Both the position numbers and the translations under genes were made by a program. The notes under the pieces were generated by a model. The model worked only from the letters and a program-made list of their open reading frames with translations, was not told the origin of the DNA and made no database searches. Source: PALSA-555 sp035468285 (GTDB lineage Bacteria > Actinomycetota > Acidimicrobiia > IMCC26256 > PALSA-555). From it: DNA of 22,953 nucleotides. Below, one piece after another: positions 1-6,786 of this stretch. Location: contig DATISY010000059.1 in NCBI GenBank assembly GCA_035468285.1, positions 1 through 22,953 of the forward strand. Reading direction: 5' to 3'. Position 1 is the first letter of the stretch. The number at the start of each line of letters is the position of its first letter.

Positions 1-435
1 CAGCGGTGCAGGGGGGTCGAGGTTTCGTCGAGGAGGCCGACGGTGTCATCTACCTGGCCATGTCGTTGCGCAACGTCGGGTCGGGCATCGGCGTGTTGCA
101 GAGCTGGCTGGCGCACGGCGGGCGTCCCGAACCCGACGAGCCGCGCCCGACCCGGTCGGGTTCCGTCGCCAGGGCCGCGATCTCTTCATACCGCCGGGTG
201 GATCCGGCTCTGGCAGGGGGCGCTCCGGCTCGACGAGGGCGATGACGGGTACGACAACGTCCACGACGCCATCGCGGGCGGCGACATCCTGGTCATCGAC
301 CTGCTCTATAGCGACCACGAGGTTGGCCAGCGGGCCATCAGCCAGTTCATGCTGACTCCCCGGAGCGACGGCGCGCCGGACTGGCTGAACTCGGTGGTCC
401 GGCACTGGAACCTCGACCGTCCCGACCCGCGCTGA
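1..435 (+). pseudogene. 5'-truncated, twice-frameshifted conserved hypothetical gene
   Basis: The gene enters from the left edge. Protein-like sequence runs in three successive frames: frame 3 to about position 140 (residues such as GVIYLAMSLRNVGSGIGVLQ), frame 2 at about 155-200 (FRRQGRDLFIPPG), then frame 1 from about 200 to the TGA at 433-435 (RLWQGALRLDEG, then DILVIDLLYSDHEVGQRAIS and a C-terminus RHWNLDRPDPR). Each change equals loss of one base. The second falls in ggtggatcc, where one missing G or similar would restore IPPGGIRLWQGAL. I do not recognise a named family. The Trp-Gln-Gly-Ala-Leu and the DLLYSDHE/RAISQF stretches look like a conserved beta-rich domain. Either a decayed gene or an intact gene with sequencing deletions; the continuity of sense across the joins suggests the damage is recent or artefactual. 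Confidence 0.55.
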
Positions 436-489
436 CCTCACCCGGCCCGGGAGCTGACGATCCGTCCGGGACCGGGGGCGGGCAGTGCG

Positions 490-1713
490 TCAGACCCGGT
501 CGAGCTCCAGCATCTTGATCGCGTTGCCGCGCAGCACCTTGTAGGCGACGCTGGCGTCGAAGTCGGCGAGCATCTTCTCGACGTACTCCTTGGAGAACGG
601 CCAGGTCGTGTCGGTGTGCGGGTAGTCCGTCTCGAAGCAGATGTTGTTCTCTCCGACCTCGGCGAGCGAGTGGAGCCCGTGATGGTCGGCGGTGAAGCAC
701 CCGAAGATCCGCCCGTAGTAGTAGGTGGAGGGCGGCTCGGGGATCTTCGCCTTCGAGTGCTGCCAGCTGTCGTGCTGGTCCCACACGACGTCGGCCCGCT
801 CCAGTGCGTACGGGATCCAGCCGATCTGGCCCTCGGAGTACGCGAGCTTGAGCTTCGGGAACTCGATGAGCTTGCCCGAGAACAGATAGTCAGCCAGTGA
901 GGCCATCGAGTTGTTGAAGGCCAGGGTGCCCCCGACACCACCGGGTGAGTCCGGGGACGCAACAGGGTCGGTGGACGACGACCCGATGTGCATGCACAGG
1001 GTGACGCCCGTGTCGTTGCACGCCGCGAAGACGGGGTCCCAGTGACCGGTATGGATGCTGGGCAGCTTCAGGCGGGTCGGCAGCTCACTGAAGCAGAACG
1101 CGCGGACACCTCGGTCCGCGTTCCGCTGGATCTCTTCGGCGGCGAGCTCGGGGTCCCAGAGCGGCATCAGGCACAGCGGGATGTTCATCCCACCCGACGG
1201 CTCGCACCACTCCTCGGCCATCCAGTCGTTGTAGGCCTTGACGCAGGCGAGGCCCAGCTCGCGGTCCTCGGCCTCATAGAACGTCTGGCCGCAGAACCGG
1301 GGGAACGTGGGGAACGGCAGTGACCCGTCGACCCAGTTCAGCTTGAAGTCTTCGATCCGCGCCTCACGCTCGTAACAGCCGGGTCGCATCTCGTCGTAGG
1401 TGACCGCGGTCATGACCATCTTGGTGCGGTCGAACTTGCTGATGTCGCCGTCCGGGGTGGCTTCGAGCGGGATCGCCACGAACCGCTTGTGGACATAGAT
1501 CAGGCGATCCTCGAAGTACCAGGCGTCACCCCACGTCCCGTCGGGGTCTTCCTTCATCGAGTACTTCGCACCAGGATGGAGCTTGAAGTCCCCCCACCGC
1601 TTCCGCTCGATCCGGGGGCCCTGCTCCCGGAACTTCTTCGGGAGCCACGTCTGCCAGACGTGGGCTGGCTCGACCACGTGGTCGTCGACGCTGACGATCT
1701 TCGGCAAGTCCAT
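490..1713 (-). CDS. Amidohydrolase-2 family metal-dependent hydrolase
   Basis: A 407-residue protein of the amidohydrolase-2 (PF04909) TIM-barrel family, which includes decarboxylases and hydrolases of aromatic or cyclic substrates. Visible marks are the N-terminal VDDHVVEP (residues 9-16, H12 as metal ligand in place of the canonical HxH), MHIGSSS (241-247, H242), and FETDYPHTDTTWP (360-372, D363 and H366), the usual C-terminal Asp motif. Length is typical. No signal peptide, so cytoplasmic. The start is the ATG at 1713 because the family begins at MDLPKIVSVDDH; the frame stays open further upstream but the extra residues overlap DUF1345 coding sequence on the same strand. A TAGAAT box lies about 40 bases upstream. 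Close relatives are abundant in actinobacterial genomes and mostly lack a known substrate, so none is assigned here. Confidence 0.88.
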   Translation of the reverse strand: MDLPKIVSVDDHVVEPAHVWQTWLPKKFREQGPRIERKRWGDFKLHPGAKYSMKEDPDGTWGDAWYFEDRLIYVHKRFVAIPLEATPDGDISKFDRTKMVMTAVTYDEMRPGCYEREARIEDFKLNWVDGSLPFPTFPRFCGQTFYEAEDRELGLACVKAYNDWMAEEWCEPSGGMNIPLCLMPLWDPELAAEEIQRNADRGVRAFCFSELPTRLKLPSIHTGHWDPVFAACNDTGVTLCMHIGSSSTDPVASPDSPGGVGGTLAFNNSMASLADYLFSGKLIEFPKLKLAYSEGQIGWIPYALERADVVWDQHDSWQHSKAKIPEPPSTYYYGRIFGCFTADHHGLHSLAEVGENNICFETDYPHTDTTWPFSKEYVEKMLADFDASVAYKVLRGNAIKMLELDRV

Positions 1714-1751
1714 GCTCGGAATCCCACTCGCTCGAGGTGCGTTGAGAAACC

Positions 1752-1757
1752 ATTCTA
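1752..1757 (-). promoter_or_regulatory. Candidate -10 box (TAGAAT) for the amidohydrolase gene
   Basis: On the minus strand TAGAAT matches five of six bases of TATAAT in otherwise GC-rich DNA between the DUF1345 stop and the amidohydrolase start, and predicts a leader of about 30 bases. No convincing -35 box is seen at 17-18 bases, so this rests on the -10 alone. Confidence 0.35.
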
Positions 1758-1790
1758 GAGCCTGCCTCTGGGCGGGCGTCGACCGCCGCG

Positions 1791-2486
1791 CTAGCTGAAC
1801 ACGCCACCCAGCACGTTGATCACCACGGCGAGGATCACCGCGCCGAAGAGGTACGACAGCAGGGCGTGGCGCAGGATCGCCCGGCGGATCGGACGCTTGG
1901 CGATGTCGGTGTCCGAGACCTGGAACGTCATCCCGACCGTGAATGCCACGTACGCGAAGTCGTAGTAGTCGGGCTCGCTGTCGTCGGAGAAGTCGATGCC
2001 CCCGACAGGATCGTCGTAGTAGAGGTGGGCGTACCGCAGCGTGAAGACGGTGTGCACGACGGCCCACGAGACGGCCACCGTGAGGATGGCGCCGACGGTC
2101 AGGAGCACCTGGAGCGTGGTGCTCGTCGCGTCGACCTTGAGCGCGAGGTTCCAGCCCGAACCCGCGAGGCTGACCACCGCCGCGGTGACGAGCAACAGGT
2201 CGGCGGAGGACCGGGTCGCGTCCTCGCGAGTCGCGAGGACCCGGGTCGCGTCACCATCGAGACGCAGGATTCGGGGCCACACCCGCAGGAGAAACAGGAC
2301 CGCGATCGTGTCCCAGGCGCAGAGCACCGCGAGTGGCCACGGCGCGAAGAAGCCCGCGATGATCCCCACCGCCGCTCCGACCGGGACGGCCTCGAGGACC
2401 CGCGCGCGCCGTCCCCGTGGACCGAACGTCCCGCGGTCGGTGGCAGCCGAGCCGTCACGACTCGCAGCAGGTCGCGGGTGCACCAC
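1791..2486 (-). CDS. DUF1345 family integral membrane protein
   Basis: A 231-residue multi-pass membrane protein. Hydrophobic segments lie at about 32-50, 52-68, 95-113, 124-148, 170-190 and 205-228. The signature of DUF1345 (PF07077) is present: FTLRYAHLYY, then an acidic loop GGIDFSDDSEPDYYDFAYVAF and the TFQVSDTDI stretch. The function of the family is not established; it is a predicted inner-membrane protein. The start used is GTG at 2486, giving a short basic N-terminus; a later start is possible. A near-perfect sigma-F/B-type promoter on the same strand (2509-2533) ends about 22 bases before this GTG, which supports a start close to here and predicts stress-induced expression. It is divergent from the STAS gene. 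Confidence 0.85.
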   Translation of the reverse strand: MVHPRPAASRDGSAATDRGTFGPRGRRARVLEAVPVGAAVGIIAGFFAPWPLAVLCAWDTIAVLFLLRVWPRILRLDGDATRVLATREDATRSSADLLLVTAAVVSLAGSGWNLALKVDATSTTLQVLLTVGAILTVAVSWAVVHTVFTLRYAHLYYDDPVGGIDFSDDSEPDYYDFAYVAFTVGMTFQVSDTDIAKRPIRRAILRHALLSYLFGAVILAVVINVLGGVFS

Positions 2487-2508
2487 CGTTCGTCCGATAA
2501 CGGATCAC

Positions 2509-2533
2509 TACCCCCGAGAGCCGGGGCAGAAAC
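2509..2533 (-). promoter_or_regulatory. Sigma-F/sigma-B-type promoter for DUF1345 gene
   Basis: Read on the minus strand this is GTTT-N16-GGGTA followed by G, close to the actinobacterial general-stress consensus (GTTT, 15-17 bases, GGGTAt/c). It lies in the 123-base intergenic gap and would start transcription about 12-17 bases before the GTG at 2486. A mirror-image copy for the STAS gene lies 20 bases away. Confidence 0.6.
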
Positions 2534-2553
2534 GGGTGCGCCGCCCCCCACAC

Positions 2554-2580
2554 GTTTCGGGCTGTCGGCCGAACGGGTAC
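2554..2580 (+). promoter_or_regulatory. Sigma-F/sigma-B-type promoter for STAS gene
   Basis: GTTT at 2554-2557, a 17-base spacer, then GGGTAC at 2575-2580. This matches the Streptomyces sigma-B and Mycobacterium sigma-F promoter consensus. It would give a leader of about 23 bases before the GTG at 2610. Because the downstream gene encodes a likely anti-anti-sigma factor, the arrangement predicts positive feedback on a stress sigma factor. Confidence 0.65.
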
Positions 2581-2609
2581 CCCTCCTCGAGTCCCGACCG
2601 AGGTCCCTG

Positions 2610-2882
2610 GTGCCTGATCCTTCCTTCTTCTTGTCCGGTGATCTCGACCTTCGCCGTGCCGATCAGCTCGAGCCGGGCCTGCTCGCCCACGCGGAGAGCA
2701 CCCCGGGTGACACGGTGGTCATCGACTGCTCCGAGCTGACGTTCATCGACTCGTCGGGTCTGGGGATGCTCGTCGACGTGCACAACCAGTCCGGCAAGCG
2801 CCTACGTCTACAGCAAGTGCCGGAAGCCTGTCGTAACGCGTTCGTGGTGACCGGCCTCGACGCCATGTTCGGGCTGGCCTAG
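2610..2882 (+). CDS. STAS-domain anti-anti-sigma factor (anti-sigma factor antagonist)
   Basis: A 90-residue single STAS domain. FFLSGDLDLRRADQLEPGL gives the first strands and helix, VVIDCSELTFIDSSGLGML (residues 36-54) carries the DSSGLG loop with S48/S49 as the phosphorylatable serine, and the C-terminus LRLQQVPEACRNAFVVTGLDAMF is the closing helix-strand unit. In the SpoIIAA/RsbV family the unphosphorylated protein binds a kinase-type anti-sigma factor and frees the sigma factor. The GTG at 2610 is chosen because it sits at the domain boundary with an AGG about 6 bases upstream, and a sigma-F/B promoter lies just before it. No partner kinase (RsbW-like) is present in the window. The final residues follow directly after the domain, so the protein has no extra module. 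Confidence 0.88.
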   Translation: MPDPSFFLSGDLDLRRADQLEPGLLAHAESTPGDTVVIDCSELTFIDSSGLGMLVDVHNQSGKRLRLQQVPEACRNAFVVTGLDAMFGLA

Positions 2883-2901
2883 CGGCGAGACCAGGTTCCA
2901 G

Positions 2902-2907
2902 TACCCT
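2902..2907 (+). promoter_or_regulatory. Candidate leaderless promoter -10 box (TACCCT) for SGNH hydrolase
   Basis: TACCCT sits 7 bases before the ATG at 2915 with no Shine-Dalgarno sequence between, the TAnnnT-N6-9-start spacing typical of leaderless actinobacterial transcripts. No -35 box is clear. Confidence 0.4.
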
Positions 2908-2914
2908 CATCGCC

Positions 2915-3817
2915 ATGGGGGGATGGTCGCGACGAGCGCTGCTCATCGCGTTGGCGCTCAGCATCGTGTTGGAGGCGGGCGCCGCCGTGGCCGCAGCGCA
3001 GCCCACTCGGACGGGCGCGGCGTCGACCGCGACGCGTTACTACGTGTCGCTCGGCGACTCGTACGCCGTCGGATACCAACCCGGGCGGGGGATCACGCGC
3101 CACGGTTTCGCGGACCAGGTCGTCTCGAAGGCGACGCGCCGCGGGTACCACCTGCAGCTGGTGAACTTCGGGTGTGGCGGCGCGACGACGACCTCGATCC
3201 TGCACGCGCCGGGCTGCCCGGTCGGTGCCGGCGCTCATGGTGGACCCGGTTACGAGGGTGTGCCGCAGGCCGCCGCGGCCGAGGCCTTCCTGCAGGCCCA
3301 CCCGGGCCAGATCGCGCTGGTCACCGTCTCGATCGGCGGCAACGACGTCACGGCCTGTGCCCGTGCCACGGACCCGGTGGCGTGCGTCACCCAGGCCACG
3401 GCCGAGGTGAAGGCGAACGTCAGCCAGCTCGCCGCCGGACTCCGCGCCGCTGCCGGCTCGACGGTCCCGATTGTCGGCACGACCTATCCCGACGTGATCC
3501 TCGGCCAGTGGGTCCGTTCCCCAGTGAGCCAGAACCTGGCACGTCTCTCAGTCACGGCGTTCCAGGCGTTGATCAACCCCGCGCTCCAGCAGTCGTACGC
3601 CACCGCGGGGGCCCGGTTCGTCGACGTCACGAGCGCGACCGGCGCGTACGTGCCGCTCAAGCAGACGGTGTCCCGCAAGCCGTACGGAGTGATCCCGGTC
3701 GCAGTGGCCCGAGCCTGCACGTTCAGCTACTACTGCTCCGTCGGTGACATCCACGCAACGACGCTCGGGTACGGGGTGATCGCGGACCTGATCGTCGCCA
3801 CGTTGCCCCGCGCTTGA
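2915..3817 (+). CDS. Secreted SGNH/GDSL-type esterase or lipase
   Basis: A 300-residue exported hydrolase. Residues 1-28 form a signal peptide (basic start, hydrophobic core, AAVAAAQ cleavage region). Block I is SLGDSYAVG (45-53) with catalytic S49; block II is around NFGCGGATT (84-92) with the oxyanion Gly; block III is SIGGNDV (139-145) with N143; block V is GDIHATTLGY (277-286) with D278 and H280. Six cysteines in the mature part (87, 101, 148, 157, 268, 274) fit three disulfides, as in Streptomyces GDSL lipases and the mycobacterial SGNH enzymes. It probably hydrolyses ester bonds in lipids or cell-envelope substrates outside the cell; the exact substrate cannot be read. The gene follows the STAS gene by 32 bases but has its own leaderless-type -10 box. 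Confidence 0.88.
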   Translation: MGGWSRRALLIALALSIVLEAGAAVAAAQPTRTGAASTATRYYVSLGDSYAVGYQPGRGITRHGFADQVVSKATRRGYHLQLVNFGCGGATTTSILHAPGCPVGAGAHGGPGYEGVPQAAAAEAFLQAHPGQIALVTVSIGGNDVTACARATDPVACVTQATAEVKANVSQLAAGLRAAAGSTVPIVGTTYPDVILGQWVRSPVSQNLARLSVTAFQALINPALQQSYATAGARFVDVTSATGAYVPLKQTVSRKPYGVIPVAVARACTFSYYCSVGDIHATTLGYGVIADLIVATLPRA

Positions 3818-3892
3818 GGTGACCCGCGTGGCACGGCGTTGCGGGTGTCCTGTCGCAGGGTGATCAGGTTTATGGCACAGTCCGGCGCCTCA

Positions 3893-3913
3893 CGCGCGTC
3901 GAAGGAACGCGCG
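3893..3913. terminator. Hairpin in convergent intergenic region (possible terminator)
   Basis: CGCGCGT and ACGCGCG form a perfect 7-base-pair stem around a 7-base loop. It lies between the convergent SGNH hydrolase (ending 3817) and esterase (ending 4033). No U-tract follows, as is common in high-GC actinobacteria, so termination is inferred. Confidence 0.3.
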
Positions 3914-3955
3914 CCGTGGGCTGACAACGCGGTTTCGTGACGGCTACCACGCGTG

Positions 3956-3985
3956 GGCGACGACGATGGGGTCGTGCCCGTCGCC
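3956..3985. terminator. Second hairpin in convergent intergenic region (possible bidirectional terminator)
   Basis: GGCGACG pairs with CGTCGCC (7 base pairs), and inside it ACGA pairs with TCGT around TGGGG, with a 3-base bulge on the right side. It lies 48 bases from the esterase stop. The rest of the 3818-4032 gap shows no convincing gene. Confidence 0.33.
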
Positions 3986-4032
3986 GGTCGTGTACCACCG
4001 GTCCCGTCCCTGGTCACGAGGACCAGAACGGC

Positions 4033-4986
4033 TCAGCTCTTCAGGCAGGTCTGGAGGAACTCGAGCAGGCGGGGATACCAGTGCGCGAGGACCGTCGGCA
4101 TCCCGATCCCGCCGTGCGGGGCCTCCGGGTAGACGAGGAGCTCGGAGCTGTTCCCCGCCAACGCCCACCGTTGCGCGAAGAACAGGGTGTCGTCGACGAG
4201 ATGGTCGGCGGCACCGACGGTGAACAGCGCCGGCGGCAGGTCGTGCAGATCGGCGTAGAGCGGTGAAAGGTCGGGATCGCGGCGACCTTCGGGGGACCGG
4301 CCGGGAGCGAAGAGCTCGGTGAAGAACCGGATGCCGTCCACCGTCAGGATGTCGCCGCCTGGCGGGACGCCGATGCCTTGCTGGCTCGGGGTGTGACTCA
4401 GGTCGTAGACCCCGAACACGAGATTGGCGCCGAGGAACCGGTCGACCGCGTTGTGACGGTCGCGCATCCGTAGGAGCGTGACGGCTGACAGGTGCGCTCC
4501 GGCGGACTCGCCGCCGATGAGGAGCCGCTCGGTCCCGAACTCGGCTTCGGCTTTCTCGAGGAGCCATACGGCGGCGGCTTCGCAGTCATCGGGCCCCGCG
4601 GGGTACGGGTGCTCGGGGGCAAGCCGGTAGTCGACGCTCACGATGGCGACGTGGAGCGCGTCGGCCACGATCTCGTTCAGGAGGTCCGTCATCTCGGGTT
4701 CGCCGATGATCCAGCCGCCGCCATGAATGTGGAGGAACACCGCGTCGACCTGATCGGGGACGAACGTCCGGAGCCGGATCGGGCCTGCCGGACCCTCGAT
4801 CGAGCGGTCGACGGCACGCTCCGAGACGCCCATGCCCCCGACACGCGCGGCGCGTTGCGCCGCCACGCGCTCGGCTATCGAGGCGGCCCGGTCGTCTACC
4901 GGGGTCGGCCACGAGCCGAGGAACTCGGCCGCCTCGGTGCGGAGCTGCGGTCGCAGCGCCTCGAGCTCGTCGTCCCACAGCGCCAT
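4033..4986 (-). CDS. Alpha/beta-hydrolase fold esterase, hormone-sensitive-lipase type
   Basis: A 317-residue cytoplasmic esterase of the HSL (family IV) group, alpha/beta-hydrolase-3 domain. The oxyanion motif HGGGW is at 88-92, followed by DYRLAPEHPYPAGPDDCEAA at 119-138. The nucleophile elbow GGESAGAHLS has S161, and the acid and histidine are D261 (VGAADHLVDD; D265 possible) and H291 (YPEAPHGG). Such enzymes hydrolyse short-chain acyl esters; the physiological substrate is unknown. The ATG at 4986 is chosen because the family starts near MALWDDELEALRPQL; the frame is open upstream but that region is the divergent acetyltransferase. A TACCCT box 9 bases before the ATG suggests leaderless or near-leaderless expression. 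Confidence 0.88.
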   Translation of the reverse strand: MALWDDELEALRPQLRTEAAEFLGSWPTPVDDRAASIAERVAAQRAARVGGMGVSERAVDRSIEGPAGPIRLRTFVPDQVDAVFLHIHGGGWIIGEPEMTDLLNEIVADALHVAIVSVDYRLAPEHPYPAGPDDCEAAAVWLLEKAEAEFGTERLLIGGESAGAHLSAVTLLRMRDRHNAVDRFLGANLVFGVYDLSHTPSQQGIGVPPGGDILTVDGIRFFTELFAPGRSPEGRRDPDLSPLYADLHDLPPALFTVGAADHLVDDTLFFAQRWALAGNSSELLVYPEAPHGGIGMPTVLAHWYPRLLEFLQTCLKS

Positions 4987-4995
4987 ACCGGCCGG

Positions 4996-5001
4996 AGGGT
5001 A
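4996..5001 (-). promoter_or_regulatory. Candidate -10 box (TACCCT) for the HSL-type esterase
   Basis: On the minus strand TACCCT ends 9 bases before the ATG at 4986 and no Shine-Dalgarno sequence is present. It sits in the 84-base divergent gap with the acetyltransferase gene. Confidence 0.33.
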
Positions 5002-5054
5002 GTCACGTGGCGCCGCCACCGCGCTGGTCCGCCAGCCCTGTCCACGGACGCCGG

Positions 5055-5060
5055 TACCTT
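5055..5060 (+). promoter_or_regulatory. Candidate -10 box (TACCTT) for the RimJ-like acetyltransferase
   Basis: TACCTT is followed by GAGGGG (5061-5066), a Shine-Dalgarno candidate 4 bases before the ATG at 5071. If TACCTT is used, the transcript would begin inside or just after the Shine-Dalgarno, so one of the two readings must be wrong or a second, more distal promoter exists. Confidence 0.25.
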
Positions 5061-5070
5061 GAGGGGACTG

Positions 5071-5637
5071 ATGCCGGCTGCGCCACCTCCTGAGCTGCAC
5101 GGCCGCGCGGTGACCCTGCGGCGGTACCGGTTGAGCGACCGCGACGCGCTCGGGGAGGCGATCGCGGCGAGCCACGACCATCTCCGCCGCTGGATGCCGT
5201 GGGCCCAGGCGGCCCCAACCGAGGAGTCGGTGCTGGCCTTCTTGGGCCCCGCGGTCGCGGACTTCGGTGCGCGAGGGGCTGCGGAGTATGCGATCACCCT
5301 GGCCGAGTCGGGCCGCTACGTCGGCGGCTGCGGTCTTATGGCCCAGCTCGGTGCGGGCGCGCTCGAGATCGGCTACTGGCTCGATGTGCGCTTCCTCGGT
5401 CGAGGCCTCGCGACCGAGGCCGCGGCGCTCCTCACCGATACGGCGTTGTCGCTCGACGGCATCGACCGGGTCGAGATCCACTGCGACGAGGCGAACGTCC
5501 GGAGCGCGGGGGTGCCGCGACGGCTCGGCTACCGCCTCGACCGGATCGACGACGACGAGGTCATTACGCCGGGTGAGGTCGGCCGTTCGATGATCTGGGT
5601 GGCGGCGCCCCCCAGCGCCACGCCCTCGGCTCGGTGA
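5071..5637 (+). CDS. GNAT acetyltransferase, RimJ/RimL type
   Basis: A 188-residue acetyltransferase-3 (PF13302) domain. LHGRAVTLRRYRLSDRDALGEAI (9-31) is the usual RimJ/L beginning, HDHLRRWMPWA (36-46) the substrate-side helix, EIGYWLDVRFLGRGLATEAAALL (99-121) the acetyl-CoA P-loop (GRGLA at 110-114), and NVRSAGVPRRLGYRLDR (142-158) the family C-terminal helix and strand. Members acetylate N-termini of ribosomal proteins, aminoglycosides or small amines; this one's target is unknown. The start at 5071 is preceded by GAGGGG at good spacing and matches the family start. The gene ends 9 bases from the convergent second GNAT gene. Confidence 0.87.
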   Translation: MPAAPPPELHGRAVTLRRYRLSDRDALGEAIAASHDHLRRWMPWAQAAPTEESVLAFLGPAVADFGARGAAEYAITLAESGRYVGGCGLMAQLGAGALEIGYWLDVRFLGRGLATEAAALLTDTALSLDGIDRVEIHCDEANVRSAGVPRRLGYRLDRIDDDEVITPGEVGRSMIWVAAPPSATPSAR

Positions 5638-5646
5638 CGCTCCTGC

Positions 5647-6135
5647 TCAACGCGACGCGGGATCCGCCTCATCGACGAGGAGACGCATCCGCAATCCCGG
5701 GCCGAACCGGGTCGGGACGTTCTGGAGGGCGCGGAAGCCGACGGCCCGGTAGAAGTCGAGCGCGCGCGGGTTGGCGGTGACCTCGATGACCGTGACGCCG
5801 CGACGCACCGCCCGGGCGGCGACGTCGGCGATGAGCGCCCGGCCGATCCCCGAACGCCACAGGTCGGGCTCGACGAAGAGCCCGTCGAGCTCGTCGGGTC
5901 CGTCGCCATCGGCGCTCGGCACCGTGACCGAGAACCCGAGGACCCGGTCCGGCGCGCAGGCGACGCGGACGGTGCCGTCGGTGATGGCCTGCTCCGGCAG
6001 CGAGATGGCGTCCGGGTGCGCGAGGAGCTGACCCCGGGTCTCCTCGTAGACCAGGGACGAACGGCGTTGCAGGTCCTCGAGGAGCTGGGCCTCGCCCGGT
6101 CTCGCGTCACGGATCGTGGGGACCGAGCCGACCAT
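5647..6135 (-). CDS. GNAT family N-acetyltransferase
   Basis: A 162-residue Acetyltransf_1-type protein. IRDARPGEAQLLEDLQRRS (8-26) is the N-terminal strand and helix, RVLGFSVTV (64-72) and DELDGLFVEPDLWRSGIGRALI (81-102) form strands 3-4 and the acetyl-CoA loop (RSGIGRAL at 94-101), and NPRALDFYRAVGF (122-134) is motif B with the usual Tyr. It is not closely similar to the neighbouring RimJ-like enzyme, so the pair is not a tandem duplication. It starts 12 bases after the stop of the FMN reductase on the same strand and is probably co-transcribed with it. Substrate unknown. Confidence 0.86.
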   Translation of the reverse strand: MVGSVPTIRDARPGEAQLLEDLQRRSSLVYEETRGQLLAHPDAISLPEQAITDGTVRVACAPDRVLGFSVTVPSADGDGPDELDGLFVEPDLWRSGIGRALIADVAARAVRRGVTVIEVTANPRALDFYRAVGFRALQNVPTRFGPGLRMRLLVDEADPASR

Positions 6136-6147
6136 GAGATCCCGGGG

Positions 6148-6683
6148 TCAGGCGCTGCGACGTGGCGCGGCGTTGCTGGTGAGCTCGGTCAGCACCGCGG
6201 CGAGCGCCGCACGGACCGGCCTGCTCAGTGCCGGGTCGGCGTGGCCGTTCCGGCGGGGCACTTGGATGGTGACCGAGCTCATCACGACCGCGCCCTGCGC
6301 GGCGAGCGTTCGTTCCAGGTCGGCGCGCACATGCAGGCCACCATCCGCGCGGGGTGACCCGGCGACGACCGCGACCGGCTTGCCGTAGATGTCACCCGAG
6401 CTCACCAGCCAGTCGAGCGCGTTCTTCAGCGCGCCGGGCACCGCGAACGCGTATTCCGGGCTCGCGATCAGGATCGCGTCCGCGGACGCGACCTCGCGGC
6501 GGAACGCCTCGACCGTTCCCGGTGGGGACGGACCGTCCAGGTCGGGGTTGAACGGCGGCACGCGCCCGACGGCCTCCGACACGAGACCGTCATGTCGGTC
6601 GGTGCCAAGGATCGCGCCGCGTCGAGGAGGGCGCGGTTCGACGACCGGTGTTGCAGGCTGCCGGAGAGGGCGACGATTCGCAT
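6148..6683 (-). pseudogene. NADPH-dependent FMN reductase, interrupted by one frameshift
   Basis: The N-terminus reads MRIVALSGSLQHRSSNRALL (flavodoxin-like strand 1 and the phosphate-binding loop GSLxxxSxN) from the ATG at 6683, preceded by a GGAG. At about 6585-6592 the frame is lost and sense continues in another frame: EAVGRVPPFNPDLDGP, then DAILIASPEYAFAVPGALKN with the SPEY flavin motif, and KPVAVVAGSPRADGG, to the stop at 6148. Restoring one base gives a protein of about 178 residues, normal for FMN_red (PF03358), which reduces FMN, quinones or chromate with NADPH. Neither piece alone would fold. It could be a real null allele or a sequencing deletion. The acetyltransferase downstream would be affected only through polarity. 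Confidence 0.75.
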
Positions 6684-6786
6684 GGCTCCGCCTCACCTCG
6701 AGTGTTGTCCCCCTGCTCAACCGGCCATCCGGGCCGCTTCTTCCGGTCCAGCGCGGCCTCGGGCGGGCTTGGCTTGGGCTGCGCGC

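Noticed and set aside
1866..2609. Long plus-strand open frame leading into the STAS domain
   Set aside because: It is antisense to the DUF1345 gene and is Arg/Asp-rich shadow sequence; the STAS domain, ribosome-binding site and sigma-F-type promoter all place the start at 2610.
3944..4032. Minus-strand tail reading RDRWYTTGDGHDPIVVAHAW after the esterase
   Set aside because: It looks protein-like for about 20 residues but has no upstream coding partner except the esterase in another frame, and it overlaps a strong hairpin; I could not support a gene remnant.
5071..6135. Tandem duplication of acetyltransferase genes
   Set aside because: The two GNAT proteins are on opposite strands and belong to different subfamilies (RimJ/L type and Acetyltransf_1 type).
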